DNA from: Anaerozeibacter sp031551775
GTDB lineage: Bacteria; Bacillota; Clostridia; Christensenellales; Aristaeellaceae
DNA length: 64,000 nucleotides
Direction of reading: 5' to 3'
Assembly (NCBI GenBank): GCA_031551775.1
Contig: JAVBND010000019.1
Coordinates: forward strand, 1 to 64,000
In this document: positions 1 to 8,777 of the stretch, piece by piece
Layout of the letters: each line of letters begins with the position of its first letter
Position numbering within the stretch: position 1 is the first letter of the stretch
Position numbers and translations under genes: made by a program
Notes under the pieces: model-generated
Seen by the model: the letters and a program-made list of their open reading frames with translations, nothing else
The model's database searches: none
Told to the model about the DNA's origin: nothing

Positions 1-296
1 AGCGACGGCTCGCGCAGCGCCACGACGCTTTTCTTCCCAATGCGCCTGAGCCCGTCGGCCAGGCCCACCGTGGTCGTGGTCTTGCCCTCGCCTGCGGGCG
101 TGGGCGTTATCGCCGTGACCAGGATCAGCTTTCCGTCCGGATTTTTGCTTTCGCTCAGCGCCTTGAGGTCAATCTTCGCCTTGTAGCGCCCGTACTGCTC
201 TATGTACCCCTCGCAGATCCCAGCCTCCTTCGCGATTTCCATAATGGCCTTCATCTGCTGGCCCTGCGCGATTTCTATGTCGGTCTTGTATTCCAT
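1..296 (-). CDS. fhs: Formate-tetrahydrofolate ligase (N-terminal part, cut by window edge)
   Basis: Formate-THF ligase interconverts formate + ATP + THF and 10-formyl-THF + ADP + Pi. The visible ~98 residues start MEYKTDIEIAQ and contain the family's nucleotide-binding stretch TPTPAGEGKTTTTVGL (TPAGEGKT P-loop), followed by the typical GKKSVVALREPS. The ATG at 294-296 has a GGAGG ribosome site about 10 bases upstream. The gene is the last visible member of the leftward operon, 27 bases after an SDR gene. In that setting, with PanB in the operon and FolD/FocA under a matching operator, it may run in the ATP-forming direction (inference). The C-terminal part lies outside the window. Confidence 0.93.
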   Translation of the reverse strand, partial: MEYKTDIEIAQGQQMKAIMEIAKEAGICEGYIEQYGRYKAKIDLKALSESKNPDGKLILVTAITPTPAGEGKTTTTVGLADGLRRIGKKSVVALREPS

Positions 297-323
297 GGAA
301 CCATGCCTCCTTCACGCGCCGCG

Positions 324-1091
324 TCAGTCGATGTGCGCGCCGCCGTTGATGTCGATTTCTTCGCCGGTGATGAACGCGGCTTCCGTAGACGCCAGGAACA
401 CGATGGCCGCCGCCACTTCGCGCGGCGTGCCGGGGCGCCCCATCGGGATATCCTTCCACAGCTCGCGCTCCTGATCATCCGAAAGGCCGGTGGCGGTTCT
501 GCGGAAATCGGTGGCGATCAGCCCGGGGCAGACGCTGTTGACCGTTACGCCGTCCGCAACCACTTCGCGCGCCAGGTTCTTGCCAAAACCCAGTATGCCC
601 GCCTTGGAAGCCGAATAGTGCGCGCCGCCGAAGACACCGCCGCCGCGTTTGGCCGATACCGAGCTCACGCTGACGATGCGCCCGTACCGGTTTTTGATCA
701 TCACGGGCAGCACCGCCTGGCAGCAGAGGAACACGCTTGTGAGGTTGACCTTCATCACGCGGTCGAACTGCTCAAGCGTCATATCGAGCGTTTTGATGGG
801 CTGGGTCATTCCGGCGCTGTTGACCAAGATATCGACCTTGCCAAACGCCCGGCTAGCGGCGTCCGCCATGCCCTTGACCGACAAAGGGTCGGTGGCGTCG
901 AGCCGGTACGCTTCGGTGCGAACGCCGAGCTTGCTCAATTCCGCCGCGTTTTTCTGCGCGCCCTCAAGGTTCAAATCGGCGACCAGGACATCGCATCCGC
1001 CTTCGGCCAGCATGAGCGCCGTTTCGCGCCCGATGCCGTGTTCGCTGCCCGCGCCGGTGACAATGGCCGCCCTGCCCTTGAAATCAAACAT
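324..1091 (-). CDS. SDR-family oxidoreductase (FabG-like)
   Basis: Classical short-chain dehydrogenase/reductase of 255 residues, cytoplasmic and NAD(P)-dependent. The Rossmann motif near the N-terminus is VTGAGSEHGIGRE, the NSAG motif is present, and the catalytic Ser and YSASK (Tyr-x3-Lys) are intact. The C-terminal ITGEEIDINGG is typical of FabG/glucose-dehydrogenase-like members. The ATG at 1091 follows an AGGAGG site. It lies 31 bases after a second SDR in the same operon. No fatty-acid genes are nearby, so I infer oxidation or reduction of a hydroxy/keto intermediate of the local catabolic pathway rather than lipid synthesis. Substrate unknown. Confidence 0.88.
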   Translation of the reverse strand: MFDFKGRAAIVTGAGSEHGIGRETALMLAEGGCDVLVADLNLEGAQKNAAELSKLGVRTEAYRLDATDPLSVKGMADAASRAFGKVDILVNSAGMTQPIKTLDMTLEQFDRVMKVNLTSVFLCCQAVLPVMIKNRYGRIVSVSSVSAKRGGGVFGGAHYSASKAGILGFGKNLAREVVADGVTVNSVCPGLIATDFRRTATGLSDDQERELWKDIPMGRPGTPREVAAAIVFLASTEAAFITGEEIDINGGAHID

Positions 1092-1122
1092 ATCCCCCGT
1101 CCTCCTGACTTTGTATTCAATA

Positions 1123-1875
1123 TTACCAGGCCGTCCAGCCGCCGTCCACCCGAAGCGTATGACCGACGATCATCTTGGCCTCTTCCGTGGCCAGGAATAC
1201 CGCCGCGTACGCGATGTCGTCCACCTCGCCGAGTTTGCCCGCCGGGATCATGCTGAGAAGGTACTTCTTGTACGCCTCATCATCCACCCGCCAGGAATTG
1301 ATGTGGGTGCGGATGAACGTGGGCGCGATGCCGTTGACGGTCACGCCAAACTTGGCCCAATCGACGCCCAGGCTCCTGACCAAGTGCACGACCGCCGCCT
1401 TGCACGAATTGTACACCGGCTGGTCGGGGATGGCCACGATGCCCGCCTGGCTCGCGGTGAAGATGACGCGGCCCCAACCGCGCTCAAGCATCTGCGGCGC
1501 GACCTGTTGAACGAAGAAGAACGAACCCTTGACGTTGATGTCGTAATGGCGGTCCCACAGTTTCTCGTCCACTTCAAGCGGAGGCGAAGGAAAGCTGATG
1601 CCCGCGTTGCTCATGGCGATGTCGATTCCGCCCATATCGCAAAGCGCTTTGTCCACTTCGCGTCTGCGCGTCTCAAAATCGGTCACGTCAAATTCGTATG
1701 TGTAGCATTTTCTCCCCGCGCCTTCGACCAGCCGCACGGTTTCCTCAAAATCGGCGCCCGGCAGGTCGGACACGCCGATGTCCGCGCCCGCCTGCGCCAT
1801 GCGCAGCGCGGTCGCCTGGCCTATTCCGCGCGCGCCGCCGGTGATAAAGGCGCGCTTGCCCGTAAGATCAAACAT
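1123..1875 (-). CDS. SDR-family oxidoreductase
   Basis: Second classical SDR of the operon, 250 residues. It has the cofactor motif TGGARGIGQ, an SNAG motif (NAG variant), a catalytic Ser in the TASQAGI strand and YNSCK as the Tyr-Lys pair. The C-terminus VGHTLRVDGGWTAW is typical of the family. The start ATG at 1875 is preceded by AGGAGG. It is clearly diverged from its neighbour at 324-1091, so the pair are not recent duplicates and probably act on different alcohols. It sits 18 bases after the zinc alcohol dehydrogenase, so the operon encodes three alcohol/ketone oxidoreductases in a row. Confidence 0.88.
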   Translation of the reverse strand: MFDLTGKRAFITGGARGIGQATALRMAQAGADIGVSDLPGADFEETVRLVEGAGRKCYTYEFDVTDFETRRREVDKALCDMGGIDIAMSNAGISFPSPPLEVDEKLWDRHYDINVKGSFFFVQQVAPQMLERGWGRVIFTASQAGIVAIPDQPVYNSCKAAVVHLVRSLGVDWAKFGVTVNGIAPTFIRTHINSWRVDDEAYKKYLLSMIPAGKLGEVDDIAYAAVFLATEEAKMIVGHTLRVDGGWTAW

Positions 1876-1893
1876 CGCTTGGCCTCCTATCGC

Positions 1894-2919
1894 TTAAAAC
1901 CGCAAAAGCACTTTCACGAAGTATTCGGTTTTTTTGTCCATCATCTCAAACGCCTTGGGCGCGTCCTCGACGGGAAAGATGTGCGAGATGTACAGGTCGA
2001 GGTCAAACGCGCCCGACTTTACCAGCTCGTTCACCATTTCAAAGTCCTCCGCCACGTACACGTTTGAGCCGTGCATTTTGATTTCTTTTTGATAGAAATT
2101 GGAGAAGTCCACTTCCTTGGGATTGCCCAATACCGCGACCTCCATAATCGTGCCGCCCTTGCGCGTGACCTCAATCGCGTCGGTCACCAGCGCTCCGTTG
2201 CCGAAGGCCAGGAAGGTGTAATCCACGCCGATGCCGCCCGTACTTTGGGCGATGGCTTTGCGCAGGTTTTCCTCGCGCACGTTGATTTTTCCGCTCGCGC
2301 CCAGCTTCATTGCCGCGTCCAGGTTGTAGGGGACGGCATCGGAAACCAGGATCTCGCTTAAGCCCCTTTGCTTCGCCGCCATCACAATCGCAAGGCCGAT
2401 CGGCCCGCAACCCACCACGAGCGCGCGGTCGCCCGGTCCGCATCCCGAGATGCGCACCGCGTGCATGCCCACGGCCAGCGGTTCGTACAGCGTTCCGTGC
2501 TCAAGCGAAACGCCCTGCGGCAGCACGATCAGGGTATTTTCCGGCATGACGATGTATTCGGCAAAACTGCCGGTCCAACCGTGCGCGCCGAGCACCTTTT
2601 TCTCGGGGCACATATGGTACATGCCATGCGTGCATTCGAAGCAGTGGCCGCACGGCACTTGCGGTTCGGCCGTAACCCGGTCGCCCACCTTAACGCGCGT
2701 GACGCTTCCTCCAACCGCCACCACTTCCCCGGCGAATTCGTGGCCCGATACGAGCGGCGGCTTGCGGAAGGGGTGGGTGCCGTGAAACGCATGCAGCTCG
2801 GAGCCGCACACGCCGGTAAAGGCGACCCGGATTTTCACTTCGTTTGGCCCGATCACTTGGGGCTCGTCCATCTCAATGAGCTTGATGGACCCTACCTTGT
2901 CAATCAATGCGGCTCTCAC
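1894..2919 (-). CDS. Zinc-dependent alcohol dehydrogenase (sorbitol/threonine dehydrogenase-like MDR)
   Basis: Medium-chain dehydrogenase, 341 residues. Catalytic-zinc residues appear as GVCGSELH and the GHE motif; the structural-zinc loop is CGHCFECTHGMYHMC. The nucleotide fold carries VGCGPIGLA. It resembles the tdh/sorbitol/butanediol dehydrogenase group that oxidises secondary alcohols with NAD. The start is GTG at 2919: an AGGAGGG site overlaps the end of livF and sits about 8 bases upstream of the GTG. Placed after the Liv transporter and before two SDRs, it is a candidate for oxidising the 2-hydroxy group of the imported acid (inference). Confidence 0.88.
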   Translation of the reverse strand: MRAALIDKVGSIKLIEMDEPQVIGPNEVKIRVAFTGVCGSELHAFHGTHPFRKPPLVSGHEFAGEVVAVGGSVTRVKVGDRVTAEPQVPCGHCFECTHGMYHMCPEKKVLGAHGWTGSFAEYIVMPENTLIVLPQGVSLEHGTLYEPLAVGMHAVRISGCGPGDRALVVGCGPIGLAIVMAAKQRGLSEILVSDAVPYNLDAAMKLGASGKINVREENLRKAIAQSTGGIGVDYTFLAFGNGALVTDAIEVTRKGGTIMEVAVLGNPKEVDFSNFYQKEIKMHGSNVYVAEDFEMVNELVKSGAFDLDLYISHIFPVEDAPKAFEMMDKKTEYFVKVLLRF

Positions 2920-2931
2920 GGTTTTTCCCTC

Positions 2932-3639
2932 CTACATCCCCAAAAACGCCTTCTTGATGTTTTCGTCGCCCAGCAACTGCTGGCTTGCGCCCTCGGCGGT
3001 CACCGCACCGTTTTCAAAGATGTAGGTGCGGTCGGCGATACCCAGCGTTTGCTTGACGTTTTGCTCGACCAACAAAACCGTCACGCCGAGCGGGCGGATG
3101 CGCTCGATGAGCGCGAACATCTCCGATACCAACACCGGCGCCAAGCCCAACGACGGCTCGTCTAGCATCATGAGCGTGGGCTTGGCCATCATGGCGCGGC
3201 CAATCGCGACCATCTGCTGCTCGCCGCCCGACAAGGTTTTCGCGACCTGCCTGCGTCGTTCCTTGAGCCGGGGCAGGAACTGATACACCTCTTCAAGCGT
3301 CTCTGCGCGCAGCTTTTTGGCCTTGGGGTTGACCGAACCCATGATCAGGTTTTCTTCCACCGTCATGAGCTGAAACAAGCGCCGCCCCTCGGGCACCTGC
3401 ACGATGCCCGCGTTTACGCGGTCATAGGCGGGCATTTTGGTGATATCCTGGCCCTTGTAGGTGATCTTCCCCCCCGTAATGTGCCGCACGCCCGAGACCG
3501 CGTTGATGAACGTGCTCTTCCCCGCGCCGTTTGAGCCGAGAATGGACACGATTTCGCCCTCCGCGATGTTCATCGAAACGCCGAACAGCGCCTGCATGCC
3601 GCCGTAATGAACGCTTAAATTCTCAACTGTTAGCAGCAT
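2932..3639 (-). CDS. livF: Branched-chain-amino-acid-type ABC transporter ATPase LivF
   Basis: ATPase of a HAAT-family (Liv-type) importer, 235 residues. Walker A is GSNGAGKS, the signature is LSGGEQQMVAIGRAM and Walker B is LMMLDEPSLGL. The PEGRRLFQLMTVEENL stretch is characteristic of LivF. It forms a heterodimer with LivG on the cytoplasmic side of LivH/LivM. The start overlaps the end of livG by 17 bases, indicating translational coupling. Liv-type importers carry amino acids but also many carboxylates, amides and aromatics, so the family alone does not give the cargo. Confidence 0.93.
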   Translation of the reverse strand: MLLTVENLSVHYGGMQALFGVSMNIAEGEIVSILGSNGAGKSTFINAVSGVRHITGGKITYKGQDITKMPAYDRVNAGIVQVPEGRRLFQLMTVEENLIMGSVNPKAKKLRAETLEEVYQFLPRLKERRRQVAKTLSGGEQQMVAIGRAMMAKPTLMMLDEPSLGLAPVLVSEMFALIERIRPLGVTVLLVEQNVKQTLGIADRTYIFENGAVTAEGASQQLLGDENIKKAFLGM

Positions 3640-4363
3640 AATCTTCTCCTAAATACGCCTTGATCACGTCCGGGTCGCTGGTGACCTCGGCGGGCGTGCC
3701 TTCGGCTATTTTCTTGCCGTAGTTGATGACCACGACCTGGTCGCACAGCGCCATCACGGCCTGCATGACGTGCTCGATCATGAGGATCGTGACGCCCGAA
3801 TCGCGGATCTTGCGAATCAGGTGGCAGGCCTCATCAACTTCGCTCGGGATGAGCCCGGCGAGCACTTCGTCCAGCAGCAGCATCTTGGGCTGGGTAGCCA
3901 GGGCTTTTGCGATCTCAAGGCGCTTGCGCTCGACGATGTTGAGGTTCTTGGCCAGCACATTTTTGCGCCTTTCAAGGCCCAGGTCGTGGATGATCACTTC
4001 GGCGCGCTCATTGACTTCCTTGAGCTTGTTGCTGCGCGCGAACGCGCCCACCGCCACGTTGTACAAAACCGACTTGTTGGCAAAGGGCTGCACGATTTGA
4101 AATGTGCGCCCGATGCCGCACTTGCAGGCATCGTGCGGCTGAAGGTTGGTGATGTCGGTGTCCGCGAACATGATCTTTCCGGCGTCGGGTTGGTAATAGC
4201 CCGAAATCTGGTTGAATACGGTGGTCTTGCCCGCGCCGTTGGGGCCGATAAGCCCGAATATCTGGCCGCGGCTGACCGAAAAGCTCAAATCGTCGGTGGC
4301 TCTGAGGCCGCTGAAATTCTTGGTCAGGTGCTCGATTTTGAGGATGGCGTTTTGCTCTTCCAT
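3623..4363 (-). CDS. livG: Liv-type ABC transporter ATPase LivG
   Basis: ATPase partner of LivF, 246 residues starting MEEQNAILKIEH. Walker A GPNGAGKT, the NIVERKRLEIAKAL signature region (degenerate, as usual in LivG) and LLLDEVLAGL (Walker B) are visible; in most homologues the last reads LLDEPxAGL, so a Val replaces the usual Pro. The open frame extends upstream, but that extension is Arg/His-rich and overlaps livM out of frame. The ATG at 4361-4363 makes a normal ATGA overlap with the livM stop and has GGAGG upstream, so I use it. Confidence 0.92.
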   Translation of the reverse strand: MEEQNAILKIEHLTKNFSGLRATDDLSFSVSRGQIFGLIGPNGAGKTTVFNQISGYYQPDAGKIMFADTDITNLQPHDACKCGIGRTFQIVQPFANKSVLYNVAVGAFARSNKLKEVNERAEVIIHDLGLERRKNVLAKNLNIVERKRLEIAKALATQPKMLLLDEVLAGLIPSEVDEACHLIRKIRDSGVTILMIEHVMQAVMALCDQVVVINYGKKIAEGTPAEVTSDPDVIKAYLGEDYAANS

Positions 4364-5451
4364 CACGCGCCCTCCTCTCCGGTTTGGCCCTGAACGGGGG
4401 ATTCCTGGCTCGGTTTCACGCCCTGCAAACGCATCTGTTCTTCGTATAGCGCGTCGTCGTCGATCCTCAGCGCCCGCGTCACCAAGTGTATGAGCCCCTT
4501 GCCGCTGGGCATGAACATGATGGTCAGAATGACCGCGACGCCGTAGATGATCAGGTGCAGGCCCGAGGTGGTTCCGCCCATGTACATCTGAGCGACGGTG
4601 GAAAGCGCCGTGAGCAGCACCGCGCCGAGCATCGGTCCGAGCACCGTGCCGGTGCCGCCGACGATCGCGAGGAACACCATTTGCGTGGACATGGCGATGC
4701 CGCAAATGGAATTGGGTTCGTAGTAGCGGATGAGCTGGCCGTAGAACATGCCGCCGATGCCGGTAAAGAACGCGCTGAGCGCGGCCGCGATCAGCTTGGT
4801 GCGCTGGGTGTTGATGCCGGCTGCCTTGGCGGCATCCTCGTTTTCGCGCAGCGCCACGAACGAGTAGCCGAGGCGCGAGTGTTCGATCAGGAATACAATC
4901 AGGATCAGCACAGCCAGGAATGCCAAAATGATGTAGTAGTATGGCACCTTGCTTAAAAAGTTCATCGCGAAAAAGCCCTTGCCCAGCGCGTTGCCCAGGC
5001 GCAGGCCCTCCGCGCCGCCGGTCTTGTAAGGGCCGATGTTGTTCAGCGTCGTCAGGATGATCATGAGCCCCTGCGCAAAGGCGATGGTTGAAATGGAGTA
5101 ATAGGACCCGCGCAAGCGGAAACTCGGGATGCCCAGGACAAAAGCGATCAGGGCCGCCGCCGCGCCGCCCACGAGCATGCCGATCCAGGGCGTCAGGTGC
5201 GCGTAGTTGTACAGAAGGCCTGATACGTATCCGCCGATGGTAAGAAACGCCGCGTGCCCCATGGAGAGCTGTCCGGCATAACCGCCGACCAGGTTCCAGG
5301 AGGTCGCGATATAGGCGTAGAATAAAATCATGACCAGCGTATGCATGTAGTACGCGTTTGTGACAAACAGCGGGAGCACCGCGAGTATCAGGCCCAGGAG
5401 ACCCGTATATAGGTATCTGCGCCGGACGACGCCAAGACCTTTGGTCTTCAA
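4363..5451 (-). CDS. livM: Liv-type ABC transporter permease LivM
   Basis: Permease subunit, 362 residues, with about ten hydrophobic segments and the LivM signatures GYAGQLSMGHAAF near the N-terminus and GGTGTVLGPMLGA near residue 275. The last ~35 residues are hydrophilic and cytoplasmic. It pairs with LivH in the membrane. It ends in an ATGA overlap with livG and begins 32 bases after livH. Nothing unusual was seen. Confidence 0.93.
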   Translation of the reverse strand: MKTKGLGVVRRRYLYTGLLGLILAVLPLFVTNAYYMHTLVMILFYAYIATSWNLVGGYAGQLSMGHAAFLTIGGYVSGLLYNYAHLTPWIGMLVGGAAAALIAFVLGIPSFRLRGSYYSISTIAFAQGLMIILTTLNNIGPYKTGGAEGLRLGNALGKGFFAMNFLSKVPYYYIILAFLAVLILIVFLIEHSRLGYSFVALRENEDAAKAAGINTQRTKLIAAALSAFFTGIGGMFYGQLIRYYEPNSICGIAMSTQMVFLAIVGGTGTVLGPMLGAVLLTALSTVAQMYMGGTTSGLHLIIYGVAVILTIMFMPSGKGLIHLVTRALRIDDDALYEEQMRLQGVKPSQESPVQGQTGEEGA

Positions 5452-5483
5452 GTTATCCCTTCTCTCTTGCTATAGTGGTTAAA

Positions 5484-6362
5484 TTACGATTCATGCTTGG
5501 AGCCAAACAGGCCCGACGGGCGTATGAAGAGGAATAACAGGAAGGCGTAGAACACCACCATGTTGGAAAGAGTGCTCGGAATCCAGCGGGTGGACACCGC
5601 CTCAATCACGCCGATGAGCAGCCCGCCCAGAATCGCGCCCGACACGCTGCCCAGGCCACCCAGCAGCACCGTGCACAGCGCGCGGATGGAAAAGATGTTG
5701 CCCATCGACGCGTACACGCTGTAAAACGGAATCATCGCAACCGCCGCCACACCGACGATCGCCATGCTCACGCCGTAGGCGATGCGGAAGGTGCTTTTGA
5801 CGTTGACGCCCATGAGCAGCGCCGCCGTGCGGTCCTGGCCCACGGCCCGGATGATGCGCCCGCGCTCGGATTTTTGCAGGAACCAGTAAAATATGATCGT
5901 GACCACCAACGCTATGAAGAACGCCACCACGCGCACGAGCGCCACCTTGATGTCGCCGGGCAGTTCAACCATGATGTTGGAATAGGTGGTGGTGATGGTC
6001 TGAAAATTCGCGCCAAAGATCCAGAGAAACACGTTCTCCAGCACAACCGAGAGCCCGTAGGTCAAGACCAGCGCGCCGATGGGGTTGCGCGCGTCGGCCT
6101 CCTTGTCGAGCACCGGCTGAATGAAAAATTTGCACATCGCCATGCCGTATAGAAACATGATCGGGACAACAAAGAGGATGGCGACGTAGTTGTTGATGTT
6201 CAGCTTGGTGACGATGGTGAATGTCATGTACATGGCGACCATGAACGATGCGCCGTGGGCAAAGTTGATCACGCGCATCGTACCGAAAACCAGTGTAAGT
6301 CCCATGGCGATCAGTCCGTAAACGGATCCCATCAATAGCCCTTGCACGACCAATGTCAGCAA
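5484..6362 (-). CDS. livH: Liv-type ABC transporter permease LivH
   Basis: Permease subunit, 292 residues, with the LivH hallmarks GSVYGLIAMGLTLVFGTMRVINFAHG at the N-terminus and GGLGSVSGAILGGLLIG near residue 235. The start is a TTG at 6360-6362. An AAAGGAG site lies 8 bases upstream and the family alignment begins exactly there, so a non-ATG start is well supported. About 157 bases separate it from livK, containing no further gene. Confidence 0.93.
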   Translation of the reverse strand: MLTLVVQGLLMGSVYGLIAMGLTLVFGTMRVINFAHGASFMVAMYMTFTIVTKLNINNYVAILFVVPIMFLYGMAMCKFFIQPVLDKEADARNPIGALVLTYGLSVVLENVFLWIFGANFQTITTTYSNIMVELPGDIKVALVRVVAFFIALVVTIIFYWFLQKSERGRIIRAVGQDRTAALLMGVNVKSTFRIAYGVSMAIVGVAAVAMIPFYSVYASMGNIFSIRALCTVLLGGLGSVSGAILGGLLIGVIEAVSTRWIPSTLSNMVVFYAFLLFLFIRPSGLFGSKHES

Positions 6363-6519
6363 ATTCTATCTCTCCTTTGTCCGGGCGTTCACTCAAAACT
6401 CTTCGCCCGCCTCAAAATACGCTCTGGATGAAAACCGTTCACTGGGAATGGGTTCAGTTTGAAGGGGTGTGCGGGAGGGACGAGGCCCCTCCCGCAATCG
6501 GTTACGCTTACCCAGCGCC

Positions 6520-7782
6520 TTATTTCGCGTCGGGGAGCCTGGATGTGTAGTCGTAAGGGAACACGTAGTTGAAGCCCTCGCGCGCCTGGTCCTCGGGGTA
6601 CACGGTCACGCGCTGGATTACGCCGTCCACGTTGCGGAACTGCGCCAGAACGATACTCGAGAGGAAGGGGAACTGGCCCATCTCGTCAAAAGTGATGGTG
6701 TCGGCATACATCTGGCACACGTTGTCACCGGTGATGTTGGTGGCGGCAAACGCGTCGCGGATCGCTTCGCGGTCATAGGACGCGGCGCGCTCCATGACGT
6801 CACGGATGACATACAGGCCCACGTATTCCTTGGCGCCCTCGTTGTTCAGCGGCACGCCGTAGGTCTCCTGGAACTTCTTGGCGACATCGGCTGAGTAGGG
6901 CCGGTTGACGTCGATCTCCCAGCCGCCTACGTCGAACACGCCCAGGCAGTCTTCCTGCGCGTTCTTGAGGTAGTCGGGGTCGGTCTGCGCGGCGGAGGTG
7001 GCAATGTAGGCCTTGGGGCTGACCTGCTGCTGCTTGAGGCCCGCGGTCAGGAGAAGCGTCGCCGGCATGCCGGAAGTGGCGAGCAGGATGACGTCGGCGT
7101 TCGCTTCTTTGATCTTGTTGACGACGGCGCTGGCGTCGGTCATGTTGACGTCATAGGCTTCGTCAACCACGATTTCCCAGCCGTGCTCGGGCACCAGCCT
7201 CACCCACGCGTTGTGAGCGCCCTGGCCGTAGCCTGTGTTCTCGTACACGAGGCCGATGGTCTTGACTTCGGTGCCGGTGGCGGCGCACATTTCTTCAAGA
7301 TAGTTCAGGTACGCAACCGCGCGCCAGGAAGTTTTCTCAGCCATGCGGAAGATGTAACGGTAGCCTTCGCGCTGGGTGATGGAGTCGTCGGAGGAAACCG
7401 GAGCGAACCACGTAACGCCGTAACGCTCGGTGACTTCGGAGGCGGCCAGTGTAACGGCCGAGTGATAAGCGCCGGTCACGATCTGAACGCCTTCCTGGTT
7501 GACGAGGCGCTCCGCTTCCGACACGGCGGTGGCGGGGGTTGACTCGCTGTCGGCGTAAATCAGCTGGAGCTTGGCGCCGCCGAGTGACTGAATGCCGCCG
7601 GAGGCGTTGATCTCTTCAAGCGCCATTTCCAATGCGCGCTTCGACTGCGCGCCCTGGGACGAGTTGGAGCCGGACAGCGGCAGGATGACGCCGATTTTGA
7701 CCGGGTCGGGTTCAGCCAGCGCAGGCAGTGCGAAGCCCAGCGCCAGAACGAGCGCGATGAGAACGGACAACAGCTTCTTCAT
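6520..7782 (-). CDS. livK: Liv-type substrate-binding protein (periplasmic-binding-protein fold I)
   Basis: Extracytoplasmic solute receptor, 420 residues. A Sec signal peptide covers ~22 residues and ends ALPALA before EPDPVKIGV. The mature protein shows the receptor-type layout IGVILPLSGSNSSQG, AEADS-like IYADSESTPATAVSEAERLV, and VTGAYHSAVTLAASEV. The start at 7782 is chosen because the signal peptide begins there and a GAGGTG site lies upstream; a 17-residue N-terminal extension is unlikely. Unlike most receptors of monoderm Firmicutes, it has no lipobox cysteine. First gene of the Liv block. Confidence 0.92.
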   Translation of the reverse strand: MKKLLSVLIALVLALGFALPALAEPDPVKIGVILPLSGSNSSQGAQSKRALEMALEEINASGGIQSLGGAKLQLIYADSESTPATAVSEAERLVNQEGVQIVTGAYHSAVTLAASEVTERYGVTWFAPVSSDDSITQREGYRYIFRMAEKTSWRAVAYLNYLEEMCAATGTEVKTIGLVYENTGYGQGAHNAWVRLVPEHGWEIVVDEAYDVNMTDASAVVNKIKEANADVILLATSGMPATLLLTAGLKQQQVSPKAYIATSAAQTDPDYLKNAQEDCLGVFDVGGWEIDVNRPYSADVAKKFQETYGVPLNNEGAKEYVGLYVIRDVMERAASYDREAIRDAFAATNITGDNVCQMYADTITFDEMGQFPFLSSIVLAQFRNVDGVIQRVTVYPEDQAREGFNYVFPYDYTSRLPDAK

Positions 7783-7851
7783 GATTGGTAGCACCTCTTC
7801 TTTCCTTATTATGGTATATCGACCGGCCCTCACCGACCGGTATGGATTTGA

Positions 7852-8712
7852 TCAGATTCCGCGGCGTTTGAGTTCGTCCTTGACTTTATCGACAAATTCA
7901 TCCTTGACGTTGTAGCACTGGTCGGGGCCGGGATGGATGTGCCCCTTGACATCTTGGTTGTATTCCTTGAACGCGCGCGTCATCTCTTCGCCCAGGTTCG
8001 CGTACTGCTTGACGAACTTGGGCGTGTGGCCCGGGTACATGCCCAGCAGGTCATGTACGATCAGGAGCTGTCCGTCGGCCGGACCGCCGCCGATGGATAT
8101 GATCGGGATGTTGATCTTCTCGCGCACCAATTGCGTAAGCTGCTGGGGCACGCACTCCATGACCAGGCAAAAGCAGCCCGCCTGCTCAAGGCAGATGGCG
8201 TCGTTGACCAGCTTGACGGCAGCTTCCATCGAACGGCCCTGGCTCTTGTAGCCGCCTTGGGCGCTGAGCGACTGGGGCGTTACGCCGATGTGGCCGTGGC
8301 AGGGGATGCCCCACTTGACGATTTCATGAACGGTGTCGGCCACTTCCTCGCCGCCTTCGCACTTGACGGCGTCCACATGGCCTTCAGCCATGTAGCGGCC
8401 CGCGTTGCGCACGGCCTCGGACTTTGAAATCTGATAGGACATATAGGGCAGGTCGCCGATGATGAAGGCGCGCTTGACCGCGCGGGAAACCGCACCGGCA
8501 AACATGACCATTTGATCCATGGTCGCGCTGAGCGTGTTGGGGTAACCCAGCACCGTCATGGTGGAAGAGTCGCCCACAAAAATGGTGTCGATGCCCGCCC
8601 GGTCGGCATAGTAGGCCATGGGATAATCGTAGATGCTGACCCAGGAGATGACCTCTCCGCGCTCCTTCATCAGTTTGTAGTCGTTGATGGTGAGCTTCTT
8701 GACCTCGTCCAT
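7852..8712 (-). CDS. PanB-type ketopantoate hydroxymethyltransferase family protein, probably catabolic
   Basis: Member of the 3-methyl-2-oxobutanoate hydroxymethyltransferase family, 286 residues. PanB reversibly moves a hydroxymethyl group between 5,10-methylene-THF and a 2-oxo acid. The metal and catalytic residues are all present: Asp48 (FVGDSSTM), Asp87 (IGDLPYMSY), Lys117 and Glu119 (VKCEGG), Glu186 (VMECVP). No panC, panD or panE neighbour exists. Instead the gene sits in a catabolic operon with a transporter, racemases, dehydrogenases and fhs. I infer it works in the retro-aldol direction, handing a C1 unit to THF, on ketopantoate or another 4-hydroxy-2-oxo acid. Family call is firm; direction and substrate are inference. 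Confidence 0.87.
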   Translation of the reverse strand: MDEVKKLTINDYKLMKERGEVISWVSIYDYPMAYYADRAGIDTIFVGDSSTMTVLGYPNTLSATMDQMVMFAGAVSRAVKRAFIIGDLPYMSYQISKSEAVRNAGRYMAEGHVDAVKCEGGEEVADTVHEIVKWGIPCHGHIGVTPQSLSAQGGYKSQGRSMEAAVKLVNDAICLEQAGCFCLVMECVPQQLTQLVREKINIPIISIGGGPADGQLLIVHDLLGMYPGHTPKFVKQYANLGEEMTRAFKEYNQDVKGHIHPGPDQCYNVKDEFVDKVKDELKRRGI

Positions 8713-8777
8713 TGAAACCGCCTCCCTCGTTATAGTCCCCGTATCAATGCGCGCCGCCGCGCGGCGCGGCTATGAAA

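Noticed and set aside
303..2361. Long rightward frames opposite the SDR and alcohol dehydrogenase genes
   Set aside because: They are antisense to genes with complete catalytic motifs, show no family pattern and are rich in Arg/His/Ala, as expected from G+C-rich shadow frames.
4364..4705. N-terminal extension of LivG
   Set aside because: The extension overlaps livM out of frame and is Arg/His-rich; the ATG at 4363 has a ribosome site and a normal overlap.
7852..8712. PanB as part of pantothenate biosynthesis
   Set aside because: No panC, panD or panE is adjacent, and the gene lies within a transporter/dehydrogenase/fhs operon under a catabolic-type regulator.
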